This document shows, piece after piece, positions 1-9,598 of a stretch of DNA of 64,000 nucleotides. Under the pieces are notes generated by a model that had not been told where the DNA came from, did not search any database, and saw nothing but the letters and a program-made list of their open reading frames with translations. The DNA is taken from positions 4,712,001 through 4,776,000 of the forward strand of contig CM074759.1 in NCBI GenBank assembly GCA_037355855.1, in the 5' to 3' direction. Numbering within the stretch: position 1 is the first letter of the stretch; the number at the start of each line of letters is the position of its first letter. Source of the stretch: Pseudo-nitzschia pungens. Lineage: Eukaryota; Bacillariophyta; Bacillariophyceae; Bacillariales; Bacillariaceae. The position numbers and the translations under genes are program-made.

Positions 1-426
1 CCCAGAGGCACTCTGGTAGGTAGCTTTGTAGTTCGGCCATTCGGTTGGCCCAGGCTCGTATGCCATGTTTGAGTTCCACTCGCATTCCTCGCATGAATCG
101 ACGGAGGATAATATATGAGCGTTTGCCGTTTTGGTCATTGCCAAAAATTTTGAGCTTGAGGACATGCATGCATTCCTCCATGACATCTTTCCTGTACTCC
201 GCTGATTGGTAGTACTGGGTGAGAGCGTTGGGGACGCTTTTCTTTGGGATTGGAGCCAATTCCTCTGGCTCTGTTTCCTCATCCGAGTTTGCCGTGGCAG
301 TCGGTTTGGTTTTGTTGGCGTTGGGAGATTTCTCCTTTGCCTTCTCCTTGGCGGCTCCCGTGGGAGTTTCGGTGGCATCTTGCCCCATCGATAAGAGGAT
401 GCTGGCTTGATCGCGTTTTTCTATTT

Positions 427-1554
427 AATAATAATAATATACGTATTTAAATAACTTTAATCACCAAAGGTGAAACTAAATTACTCAGTCTGTAACCAGA
501 CTTGAACGTCGCCTCCATCATAGAGTCAGGACCCCAAGTGGTAGAACGACAAATTTTTCAAACAAACCTGGAACATCAAGCAGGGAAAAAGACAAACAAG
601 TCCCACAAAATAGGGACTTGAGAGAAGGTGAGATGGGAATGGAGATATTGGGATAAGATCCAGTATCAAAAGGGATGGGACAGGATAAGAAGCAGGAACA
701 GAAGACAAGACCAAGGTACAAAATGTAATCAACCCTGAGGGCCAGTAAGCCAGGCTCTGAGGAGAGCAGCCTCTCGTTGGTATGGCTGCACAGGTTGGAC
801 AGGCGCTGCATACTGCTTCCTGGCAAGGTGGATGGTTGCAAGCCACTGCCTCTTGGCAGTCAGGGTGTAACCTTGTAGGACGTGGAAAGGGGTTTGTAAA
901 AGGGAGTGTGACTGGGGGAGTGCACCAGCTGCACCAATGGCCAATTCAGAGGAGATGGAAGCATCAAGAGAGTGGTGTTGTTCAGCATCAAGGGTACCCC
1001 CAGGACCATGGAGTCGTTCGTTCCTATAGGTCCAAAGATCCCAGGAGGTAAGAAAGAACTGATGGATGATAGCTGTAGCCCAACGTTTGGGAGAGCGCTT
1101 GCTTCCAATTTGGGAGTAGTACTTGGCTTGGATGTGATACCAGAGAGGAGACCACCTACCAAGAAGCCAGTTGTGCCAACCAATAGTCCTCTGTGCCCTG
1201 ACAGCAGAAGCAATTGCAAGTGAGTAGGATGATGGATAAATGTTCTGGCCCTTCCGAACTCTGGTGAGAAGATCCACAATGGCAACAACCAATGATGGAT
1301 CAGTTTGTTCAACTTCAAGCCTCTGCTGCAGGGGTCCCGTGAAGGCAGACACACTGTGCTGTACTGCCCCAGTGTCCTTGCAGGAGAGCACATGAGAAAC
1401 CTTCTCGTTGTCTGCATCACACAATGGGCACCTGGAGTGATCCTGATACTGGTAGTGAAGTAGTTGGTTGCCAACACCAATGCATCCAGAAGCAAATTTG
1501 ACAAACCACCTTTGCATGCCAGGAGGTAAACGCTTAAAGGCAGACAGATGGGCA
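427..1554 (-). mobile_element. 5'-truncated LINE insertion
   Basis: The 3' end of the same LINE family as 38391-62966, in the same orientation. On the minus strand it ends in a (TTA)n-like tail at 427-440, preceded by two small hairpins: AGTCTG-gtta-CAGACT at 496-511 and TCACC-ttt-GGTGA near 461-473. It is flanked by CTATTT at 421-426 and 1555-1560, a 6-bp target-site duplication inside gag. The 5' truncation and tail are what target-primed reverse transcription leaves. Confidence 0.88.
729..1554 (-). pseudogene. LINE ORF, C-terminal fragment with zinc finger
   Basis: The C-terminal part of the LINE polyprotein that follows the RNase H domain. It contains a Cys/His cluster (CPLCDADNEKVSHVLSC) typical of the C-terminal zinc finger of RNase H-bearing LINEs, then a helix-rich Trp-containing tail ending at 729. 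It is nearly identical to the tail of the LINE at 38700-39699, but the two copies differ by small indels in the middle. There is no start codon of its own because the element is 5'-truncated. Confidence 0.85.
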
Positions 1555-2664
1555 CTATTTCCTGGATCTTCTTCTGTACCGGCTTGGTATTGTGGATCTT
1601 GTGCTTCGGTTCGGCGTAAAAAGTCCGAGCGAGCGTCCTCTGGACAAGGGCTAGTGCCTCCCCAGAGAGAATTCTCTGTAGGACGTCCAGTTTTTGGTCT
1701 CCGTGGAGTTTGTCATTGCCAGCAATTTTCTGATCAAAGTCCCTCTTCCAGATAATGAAGAGTTCTGGTCTCTCCGTACCATTGAGAACCTTCAGGTAGT
1801 CGCTGAATGCGATCCCACCCTTCTCGCTGTCTACACTCATTTTTACGGCGGTGGTGTCTTCTGGCCAGTCCTCCCGAATGATGTTAAAGGGTTTCAATTT
1901 GGTTCCTTTAGACGCCATGGTGGGTTAATCAGTTATTTTACTTAATTTAGTTACACTATTCCTGTTATCTTTGTTGTTTTGTGCTGAACTGAGCAAGAAT
2001 GATTGCTCCAGTTTTTCCAGTTTTCAGTTCCGGATTAGGCTGCTCTCGTGATAACTCGTGTTATAACTGATTTTCCCCCTGGTTTGTCCAGTGGTGGAAG
2101 TTGTTTCTCTCTTTAGCTCCCGGGAATCCTGTGGTTCCCCGGAGTTGTTTCTGTTTTTATTTTGTGGGATTCAATTCCCGTGGTTCTCCGGCGTTGCTTC
2201 CGTGTTAAGCATTCACCGGGCCGGTCCCACTTCCCGTTGTCCCGTGGGATTGGTGGTGTTTGGGCATTCATTATATACCTTTCCGGATATCCGTATATTA
2301 TGTTTTTGGTTGGCATGCCCTGTTCGGTCTGTCCATCCACTCAGTGTTGGTCCAATTAGTCCACTCACTGGATTATGTGTCACTTTTTCAGTGTGTGTTT
2401 TCGAATTTTTCGATTATTCCCTTTTGTCGACCATGGTCCTGTTTAGGTACTTAGGTGTCTCTGTTGCTGCTGCTGCTCCCCTATCCAGACGCTAACTGCT
2501 GCTGGGGTCGGTCTTCCTTAGTGCTGCAGACACTGGATATCCTTCTCCCTGTTTTGCTTCTCCGTGCCTCCATTTTTCCGGCAGTCTTTTGATCTCGTCG
2601 GTCCCTTGGCCAATCGATCTCTTTCTGCTCATGGTCATCAGCACTCAGCTTGATTTTAAAATCA

Positions 2665-2873
2665 TGCCATACCCCGGGTCTACTAGTGATTAGAATAGTA
2701 GTGATATGCAAATTGTGAGCTCTAGTGGTTAGTCTATCTGCTACAGTTCTAAGAGCTCTCTGGATCGGCGATTCTATCTCTGGATCGGCGATTCTATCGG
2801 CTCGCCAATTGTTTTTATCCTTATCCTTAATCCAGTCCCGTATATACTCGTGACTGTATTCTGGTGCACAGCA
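2665..2873 (-). repeat. LTR of gypsy family B copy 1
   Basis: Plus-strand ends are TGCCATACC and GTGCACAGCA, the reverse complement of the family B LTR ends (TGCCGTGCAC and GGTATGGCA). The body matches the LTRs at 8670-8857 and 14316-14503, with several substitutions and one tandem duplication. It is the 5' LTR of the minus-strand element. Confidence 0.88.
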
Positions 2874-3417
2874 AGGAGAGGCCTCATCCTAAAAGAGGAG
2901 GAGCTCAGGGATATCCAGCATGGCGGCGTCGAGAGATACTGGGAGCAGCAAGCAGCAACACCTCGATATGTCTGGATATCGAACATACCGGTACATGAAA
3001 GTCGGAAATGCAAAACACGAGTGGATTGATTGATCCACTCCAGCAAACAGCAGCAAACAGCAGCAAACAACAGCAAACAGCAACAAACAGCAACAAACAG
3101 CAACAGCAAACAGCAGCTCATAATTTTGCTGATGGTAACATCAAAACACTACAGCAAGCAATTGACAATATACTACAACACGACAATCTACTACAACGCG
3201 ACAATATACAATGACGCGACAATATACAATGACTCGACAATATACAATGACTCGACAATATACAACTAATCATAGATAATTACTAAAAATTTCTTCTCTG
3301 CTCTGGTGTCTGTTGAGTTCTCATCAAAATCGGCTTTCTCATTGGCTGCTTCTCGCATGGATAGAAGGAAGGGAGGAGTATCACTCGACAATTCACTTGG
3401 TGGAGTACCACTCGACA
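2874..3417. other. Spacer with two simple tandem repeats
   Basis: No gene is supported here. 3032-3119 is a CAGCAAA/CAACAAA-type run that gives meaningless Gln/Asn or Cys/Leu-rich frames. 3165-3268 holds about five copies of a 17-18-bp unit based on GACAATATACAATGACTC. The rest is unassigned. Confidence 0.7.
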
Positions 3418-3585
3418 ATTCGGACATTTCCCAGACATGTATTCTTTGGTCCCTCCCTATATCAAGGCTTTGGTTTCATCCATCCATATCTTCTCCAAGA
3501 GTTCAGCCATATTGCCACCCTCTTTCAGGAATCTGTCAGGTCCTCACAAACTGGTAGGATTCTCAGGCTAACTGCTGAAGCTCTA
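3418..3585 (+). pseudogene. LINE fragment (post-RT region)
   Basis: The plus strand here matches the minus strand of about 60130-60310 in the large LINE. It keeps an open stretch reading VFFGPSLYQGFGF and then SHIATLFQESVRSSQTGRIL. In RNase H-type LINEs this segment lies between the RT and RNase H domains (the FGPxxYQGxG block). Both ends are broken. It is a small orphan fragment next to the desaturase gene. Confidence 0.75.
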
Positions 3586-4137
3586 GCAGTAATCTTACAC
3601 GTCGTTCAAGAATTGAAAAATTGGAATAGATTCCGATCCGGAATTAGTACTGTCACTGTTTTCAATGATAGTAATAAGTAATACAGTATTGACTACGTGT
3701 AGAAATTGCTACAGTTATTCTTTGGTCTGGGAATATTATCCTTCAATTTGTGCCCCGTTAATTTTCTTTTACTCCTTTAATCATGACGACGCGCAGTATT
3801 TGAGCAAGTTTACTAGACATGTTTATAAGAACATGCATGATGAATCCATACAACAACTCTTTCACCTGAGTTTAACATGAGTCAAGCAACAACTGACACC
3901 CTTCGTGCCTTAAAGCTACAAACTCAGTGCTGGAAGTCTAGTTCAATCGTAAGGACAGACAGAGGAGAGGTGCAAATCATGATTCATAGTTTACATGTGC
4001 CATTGAATCAACAGAGTTGAAACCGAGCTGATAGTATATTTCGTTACTACTCTTCGTTTAGCACACATTTCAATTGAACCCATTTCCGCTACATCTATTT
4101 TGAGTTTTGATTTCGGTCATTTTATTGCATAACTCCT

Positions 4138-5658
4138 TCAGCCCATTAAATTAGCTGATTCGTGAAACAATTCGCTGAAGTCTTTTGTGTACTTTGCTGT
4201 TTGCTTCAATGTATCTAACACCATACAGTTCGCCCTGAAGAAGTTTGCTTGGTTGTACACTAGGTCGTGTTCTTTACAAAAGCATTCAAGAATTCCCTTC
4301 ACCTGACGAAGATTATGTCGTGGTAAGCGAGGCCACAAGTGGTGCTCTACTTGGAATTGAAGGCCCCCGTGAAACCAATCCATCAAAACAGAGCACTCGA
4401 TATCCATGGTTGTTGAGAGTTGCGTGCGTAAAAAACCGTTTGATGAATCGTCATATGTGACACCGGTGTATGTCTCCATTGGAAAATGACTCAATGTGAT
4501 TTGAACGTGCAGGATGCCGGCTACCATGTGAGCAGTGAGGAAAAAAACAATTCTAGATTCCCACGTTTGCAGGGAAAAGGTTAACGCAAGAAGCCAAGTC
4601 CAAAATCCAACTAGCGAGATGACTTGTGACTTCTGCCTCCAAATTAGGTCTCCTGCTGTGCTGTAATAGCTGAGTCGTAGTGCATGGTTCAAACTTTGAA
4701 TGTATAGATTGAATCGCGCGAAAGCCATCACTGGGTAGTATAGCCAATGTTGGTACTTGACCAAAACATGAGTGACGTCGTTGAGCGGCATGTACATGTT
4801 CGCATACGTAGAAAAAAGCTTCTTCGTTACGAGGACGGGATCAATTGCAAATACGGGGAGGTGCTGGATATCAGGGTCATACGTACAAGAATTAGTTGCG
4901 ATATGATGCACGTTGTGACTCCTTTTCCACCATCCAATACTGATGCCAGTGCAGAAGTTTCCAACGAACAAGCCCAAAAAGCTATCAAAAATTCTGTTGT
5001 GCGTAACAGCGTTGTGACCAAGATCGTGACCAATGAATGCTAATTGCTGCCACCAAATTCCCAGAAGAACACCAGAAAAGGTATGAACCAACAGACTTTC
5101 ACTCAGAAGGACTCCGCACAACATTGACAGGAATAAACATGTGTATATTGCCATCATTTTGTAGTAAAACTTGTAATCTGTTTCGAAGAGTCCAGAATCC
5201 TCCATCTTTTTCGTCAACGAACGAAATGCTACAGTCGCGTCATCATCTCTATCACCAATCGCTTTTTGCGGCGTTGTACTAGTTCCTTTCGATTCGTTCG
5301 AACTCATTTTTGCGTTGATATCGACAGAGAGAGATACTTCTGTATTGGCAACCAATTTCGCATACAAGAATCTGTTCAACATTCGCTCCTTCACCCAATG
5401 CGGGTGCGTCCCGGTGAAGGAGTCAGTGGCGTCTTTTCCACAAAGTGCACGAACTGTCAAATGGCCACCCGGGTGATTGGTTTGCCAACGTGTGCAATCG
5501 TACACGTTGTCACCTATTATCAACAAGCATAACGAATCCACATTTGCATCTTTTGCAACATCTTGACGCGTCATTTCTTTCCGAGTTTTAACCATATTCC
5601 TACGTAAATCTCCCACTGAGTCGACAGCAGGTGGAGCAGGTGGATTGGTTTCAACCAT
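4138..5658 (-). CDS. Cytochrome b5-fused front-end desaturase
   Basis: Single-exon gene of 506 residues. The N-terminal cytochrome b5 domain carries the haem motif HPGGH at residues 62-66. The membrane desaturase domain has three histidine boxes: HDLGH (211-215), HNVHH (248-252) and QVEHH (436-440). Gln in place of the first His of box 3 marks front-end desaturases, which insert a double bond between an existing one and the carboxyl end. Hydrophobic segments near 168-205, 222-245, 345-365 and 370-390 fit an ER (or plastid-envelope) integral membrane protein taking electrons through its own b5 domain. Family members are delta-5, delta-6 or delta-8 acyl desaturases and delta-8 sphingolipid desaturases. 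The block WWKRSHNVHH followed by NSCTYDPDIQHLP, and DWFHGGLQFQVEHHLWPRLP, recall the sphingolipid delta-8 type, but substrate cannot be fixed from sequence. The frame is intact and the start at 5658 gives a full b5 domain. The non-coding spacer upstream holds an inverted repeat. Confidence 0.95.
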   Translation of the reverse strand: MVETNPPAPPAVDSVGDLRRNMVKTRKEMTRQDVAKDANVDSLCLLIIGDNVYDCTRWQTNHPGGHLTVRALCGKDATDSFTGTHPHWVKERMLNRFLYAKLVANTEVSLSVDINAKMSSNESKGTSTTPQKAIGDRDDDATVAFRSLTKKMEDSGLFETDYKFYYKMMAIYTCLFLSMLCGVLLSESLLVHTFSGVLLGIWWQQLAFIGHDLGHNAVTHNRIFDSFLGLFVGNFCTGISIGWWKRSHNVHHIATNSCTYDPDIQHLPVFAIDPVLVTKKLFSTYANMYMPLNDVTHVLVKYQHWLYYPVMAFARFNLYIQSLNHALRLSYYSTAGDLIWRQKSQVISLVGFWTWLLALTFSLQTWESRIVFFLTAHMVAGILHVQITLSHFPMETYTGVTYDDSSNGFLRTQLSTTMDIECSVLMDWFHGGLQFQVEHHLWPRLPRHNLRQVKGILECFCKEHDLVYNQANFFRANCMVLDTLKQTAKYTKDFSELFHESANLMG

Positions 5659-5950
5659 TGTGGCGAACAGAAGTGTGAAGAAAAAATTCTAATCTTTCTG
5701 ATTCTGAAGAACCGACACGAGTTCGCACCGGTAACGGTGGAAGTAAGAATGATGTTAGAATTTGTATTCAAGAACGCGACCGTGTGCAAAACCATAAACC
5801 ATACATGTACCAGGTACTTCAGTAGTAGTATTACCTAAAGCAGGGGTCATAATTAGAATAACCTGGTAAGTTACGTAAATGTAAGCAAGAATTTTATTTT
5901 ACTCGTACCGTAACCTTACCGTTACCCGTACTTTGCTCATACTTACTACA

Positions 5951-6031
5951 GAATTCCTATCAGCTGTCCCCGGGTTTCAGTTGAAATTAGTAGTCGGGGA
6001 CGTAGAACCGGGGGACAGCTGATAAGAATTT
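5951..6031. repeat. Inverted repeat upstream of the desaturase
   Basis: Arms of about 26 bp share the core TATCAGCTGTCCCC-GGG and its complement CCGGGGGACAGCTGATA, with a spacer of about 30 bp. It may be a hairpin-forming regulatory site or the remnant of a small inverted-repeat element about 300 bp upstream of the start codon. Confidence 0.65.
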
Positions 6032-6617
6032 TGTAGTACCGTAGATGACGACTGAAGATGACGGATACTATGCCTTGTGCGGTAAGGCTACTACAAGTAC
6101 AGTACTGTATGGTTTACAAGGCTCAACGCAGAGAAAATCGAAATGAGTCAGTCAATCAATTTCAATCTCAAAAAATCAATCCTGCAAAAAAGAGAAGACA
6201 GAAAGGAAGACGACCGAAAAAGCAGATGGTGCTGCTATTTTTTTTCAAAAAACATCGTACGGTAATCATATTATTATTACAAGTAAGGCTTCTACTAAGA
6301 TACGAAGTACAGTAAGGTTATTCAACATCAGGCAAATGCAACCATTGTTGTGCGCGCTACGCGCTGGTATTACCTTCTACGTCGAAGTCCCTAGATAAGG
6401 TTACTCAGTACCACAATACAACTAAAGGGGACCTTACGGATTCCTACCGGTAGTAGTAGTATTTATTTTCATTATTTGTTATTTCTTTTTTTGGTCGCGT
6501 TTCAATACTAATTAGCGGCAGATGATTCAAAATACCGGTACACAGTAAAAGTTGATCATGAGTGTAAATTTACTTCTTTTGGCGACGTCTCTTGAAATGC
6601 CAAATATGCAAGTTCAG

Positions 6618-6661
6618 ACCAAATCTGGTTAGTGGTTGCACCTCCACTAACCAAATTTGGT
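6618..6661. repeat. Imperfect palindrome
   Basis: Arms ACCAAATCTGGTTAGTGG and CCACTAACCAAATTTGGT, 18 bp each, pair with one mismatch around an 8-bp loop. It lies about 70 bp left of element A. Function unknown. Confidence 0.7.
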
Positions 6662-6732
6662 TCACCAAAAAATTTCCCAACAGAATCTAAGAATCGAAAA
6701 ACTGATCAAAATTTTAGTCATTGAGGCATGTC

Positions 6733-8417
6733 ACAATTTGTGTGACGCACATTTTGTCCGACGTTCCGATGTTCCAGTACTAAAAATACCTAGATTTCTA
6801 CACAACTTTACCATGCGATACCTCACTCCCTTCTACATCCCCAACCACAATACCAGGACCTACACATACTAACAGCAACCTCGCCCTTTTGATTCTGCTA
6901 GTATTACTTCAGTTGCTGGCTGCTTTGTTTGGTTGCTTTGCTTGCTTATTCACCAACCGACCAATTGGCAACAGCAGCAGCAGCAGCAGCTCCAAAACCG
7001 ACACATAATTTTCTACAGCACTTCCAGTACAGATTCTCCAGCAAGTCACAACATAATTTTTGATGTATTTCTGCTTCGATCTATTTCACAGCTCCAACCC
7101 CCAAGGCCCTTAAGTATATCTTATACTTAATGTTCTACACTGTTTCCAAGCTGCTTAAGTGATTCTCACTTAACGTTCTACATTCTTCAAGGTTCCTTGC
7201 TAAGTCCCCTTGAGTCTTCTCAAGTTGAAGGTACAGAATGGCCCCTTCCACTGTAGGAATATTTCTACAAGAAATTCCAGCTGTCATCTGTTTTCAAGTC
7301 CATTGCCCTGCTGGACCATAAGTGTTCTTGCTTATGGTCCTACTGTTTTCTGACCCAAGCCCCAAAGCCGCTAAGTACAGTTTGCTTAAGGCTCTCCTAC
7401 CTACATATACCTCTCAGGTGTACAGTATAAATGTCATCTGTTTTCCAAGTCTGCTGCCCTGCTAGACCATAAGTGTTTTCTCTTAAGGTCCTACTGTTTT
7501 CTTACCCAAGCCCCAAAGCCGCTAAGTACAGTTTGCTTAAGGCTCCACCACCTACATATAGCTCTCAGGTGTACAGTATAAATGTCATCTGTTTTCAAGT
7601 CTACTGCCCTGCTGGACCATAAGTGTTTTCGATTATGGACCTACTGTTTTCTAACCCAAGCACCAAATCCGCTAAGTACAGGTAACTTAACGCTCCACCA
7701 TCTACATATACCCCTCCAGTTCACAGTACAGCTGCCACCTGTTTTCAAGCCTACAGCCCTGATGGTTCATAAGTGTTCTCACTTAGAGCCCTGTTTCCAA
7801 GCCCATACTACAAAGTTCTAACAGGAGGACAGCTGTTATGACGTTCGTAGTAGTAGGCTCCACTGCCTCTAAGTGTTTCAAATACAAATACAAGCATTAC
7901 CTGGGAAATTTTGCTTGTGTTCTTTCAGTAAGTAATGTGTTTGGGGCACTCGCATTACTGATGCTGCAATCCAGCATACAGAGAGCAGTTTTGCTTGCGT
8001 CAGCTGACCACTTGCACTACTGATGCTGCAACCCAGCATACAGAGAGCAGTTTTGCTGGTGTCGGCTGACCACTCCTAGCATTACTGATGCTGTACAGCA
8101 GCATTCAACGGACAGTTTTGCTTGTGTCTTTCCCTTTCATGTTCTTGTTACCCCATCTCCTGTACGCTTTGCAACAGCAGTGTCTGTTGTGCTCTGGTCT
8201 GGTTCCTTTTTTCCTGCTTCTTACCAAGGTTTGTTTGAAAAATTGTCGTTTTTACACATTGGAGCCTAAACTCTCTTTGATTGAGGCGACACGTCGTTCT
8301 ACAACTTGGGGTCCTGACTCTTTGATTGAGGCGACAATAAAGTCTGGTTACAGACTGAGTAGCTTTTAACCACCTTCGGTGGATTTTCCTACTTAAATAA
8401 GTATATTATTATTATTG
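6733..8417 (+). mobile_element. Element A: non-coding retroelement with LINE-type 3' end
   Basis: Repeats in the window as element B (40672-42679, minus) and element C (62967-64000, plus). It starts ACAATTTG with a small stem (TGTGT/GCACA here, TGCGC/GCGCA in B and C) and contains an array of 150-bp units. It ends with a stretch of about 180 bp homologous to the LINE 3' end, including the hairpins AGTCTG-gtta-CAGACT and CCACC-ttc-GGTGG and a TTATTATT tail at 8404-8416. No coding frame is conserved between copies. It behaves like a SINE or LINE-derived hitchhiker. The 3' flank does not match the 5' flank, so the insertion site has been rearranged. Confidence 0.78.
7283..7810 (+). repeat. 150-bp tandem units of element A
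   Basis: Four diverged units start near 7283, 7433, 7584 and 7734 (spacing 150-151 bp). Each carries a hairpin of the form GGACCATAAGTG-loop-CACTTATGGTCC and a downstream CCGCTAAGTACAGTTTGCTT block. Elements B and C carry more copies of the same unit. Confidence 0.85.
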
Positions 8418-8430
8418 ATGTGGTGCTTGG

Positions 8431-8619
8431 TGTGACGTGTTGACGTAGGTACCCTACGAGAGGCTCTAAATGATTATTGAATCCCGCATGTGCTCCAATA
8501 CACAAGAATATATATGATATTCATGTACATATACTGAATATTCAATGCACAAGAATACACATACAATTCAAACAAAGATTCCCATGACTCACCGATTATT
8601 GATATTATGATATTATGCC
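8431..8619 (+). repeat. Inverted GagC LTR, left half
   Basis: Reverse complement of the right part of the GagC-type LTR (starts TGTGACGTGTTGACG). The LTR is broken here by insertion of GagC-1 and continues at 26217-26374. The two parts together make 347 bp, the normal LTR length. ATGCC at 8615-8619 and 26212-26216 is the 5-bp target-site duplication. Confidence 0.85.
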
Positions 8620-8669
8620 TGTTACGGTCTAGAGTAGAAATACACGATAGGAGTATTTTAAAGATGAAA

Positions 8670-8857
8670 TGCCGTGCACCGGAATACAGTCACGAGTCCA
8701 CTTGAGACTGGATTAAGGATAAGGATAAAAGAATCAGCGAGCCGACAGAATCGCTGATTCGGAGGGCTCTTAGAACTGTAGCGAATAGACTAACCAATAG
8801 GGCTCACAATTTGCATATCACTACTATTGTAATCACTAGTAGATCCGGGGTATGGCA
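8670..8857 (+). repeat. 5' LTR of gypsy B copy 2
   Basis: 188 bp, starts TGCCGTGCACCGG and ends GGGGTATGGCA, with short imperfect terminal inversions (TGCC...GGCA). It should hold the promoter. The leader starts with the palindromic TGATTTTAAAATCA. Confidence 0.92.
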
Positions 8858-9598
8858 TGATTTTAAAATCAAGCTGAGTGCTGATGACCATGAGCAGAAA
8901 GAGATCGATCGGCCAAGGGACCGACGAGATCGAAAGACTGCTGGAAAAGATGGAGGCACGACGAAGCAAAACAGGGAGAAGGACATCCAGTGTCTGCAGC
9001 ACCAAGGAATACTGACCCCAACCGCGACTAGCTCCAGTAGATGGAGCAGCAGCAACAACAGAGACACCTAAGGGCCTAAACAGGACCATGGTCGACAACA
9101 GGAAATAATCGAAAAATTCGAAAATATGCACTGAAAAAGTGACACATAATTCAGTGAGTGGACTAATTGGATCAACACTGAGGGGACGGACAGACCGAAC
9201 AGGGTATGGAAACCGGCATATACGGATATCCGGAAAGGTATATAAGAAATACCTGAACACCACTAATCCCACGGGAAACGGGAAGTGGGACCGGCCCGGT
9301 GACAGCCTAATAAAGGAGCAACGCCGGAGAACCACGGGAATCAAATCCCACGAAATAAAAACAGAAACAACTCCGGGGAACCACAGGATTCCCGGGAGCT
9401 AAAGAGAGAAACAACTCCCACCACTGGACAAGCCAGGGGAAAAATCAGTTATAACACGAGTTATCACGAGAACAGTGCAAAAACCCAGCAAAAGAACTGG
9501 AGGAACTGAGCAATCACTTTTTGCTCAATTTCAACACAAGCAACAAAAATAACAGAAATAGTGTAACTAGATTAAATAAAATAACCGATTAACCCACC
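8858..9598 (+). other. Leader of gypsy B copy 2
   Basis: Non-coding leader between the LTR and gag, also present in copy 1 (1919-2664). The start should hold the primer-binding site, but I cannot match it to a specific tRNA by eye. Frames of up to about 180 codons on the other strand are not convincing genes. Confidence 0.7.

Larger units (their letters stand above)
1..1918 (-). pseudogene. gypsy family B gag, split by a LINE
   Basis: Starts at 1918 with MASKGTK and runs left. Residues through about 120 match the intact gag at 9599-11011 (shared blocks include DYLKVLNGTERPELFIIWKR). Coding then jumps over the LINE insert and resumes at about 420, continuing off the window edge with blocks such as KDVMEECMH and WANRMAELQSYLP. 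Removing the LINE and one copy of the 6-bp duplication CTATTT restores an open frame (QEIEKRDQASILL), so gag was probably intact when the LINE landed. The product would be the capsid and nucleocapsid protein. The coordinates include the insert. Confidence 0.85.
1..2873 (-). mobile_element. Ty3/gypsy element, family B copy 1, 5' part
   Basis: This is the 5' part of a gypsy LTR retrotransposon read on the minus strand; the rest lies off the left edge. It has the same order as the full copy at 8670-14503: an LTR (2665-2873), a non-coding leader (1919-2664) and gag starting at 1918. The gag protein is recognisably the same family as the gag at 9599. The copy is interrupted by a LINE fragment at 427-1554. 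Its LTR is 209 bp against 188 bp in the other copy, partly because a segment of about 20 bp around 2760-2797 (core ctggatcggcgattctat) is duplicated in tandem. Confidence 0.88.
5659..6732. other. Spacer upstream of the desaturase
   Basis: No gene is supported. The stretch contains the probable promoter of the minus-strand desaturase. It is rich in short GTAC, GTAAC and CGGTA words (5880-5950 and 6050-6130), and holds two inverted repeats listed separately. Confidence 0.6.

Noticed and set aside
3032..3119. Gln/Asn-rich protein or prion-like domain
   Set aside because: Simple CAGCAAA/CAACAAA repeat with no flanking coding sequence.
8790..9344. A 184-codon frame on the minus strand
   Set aside because: It is antisense to the conserved leader of gypsy B and is not maintained in copy 1.
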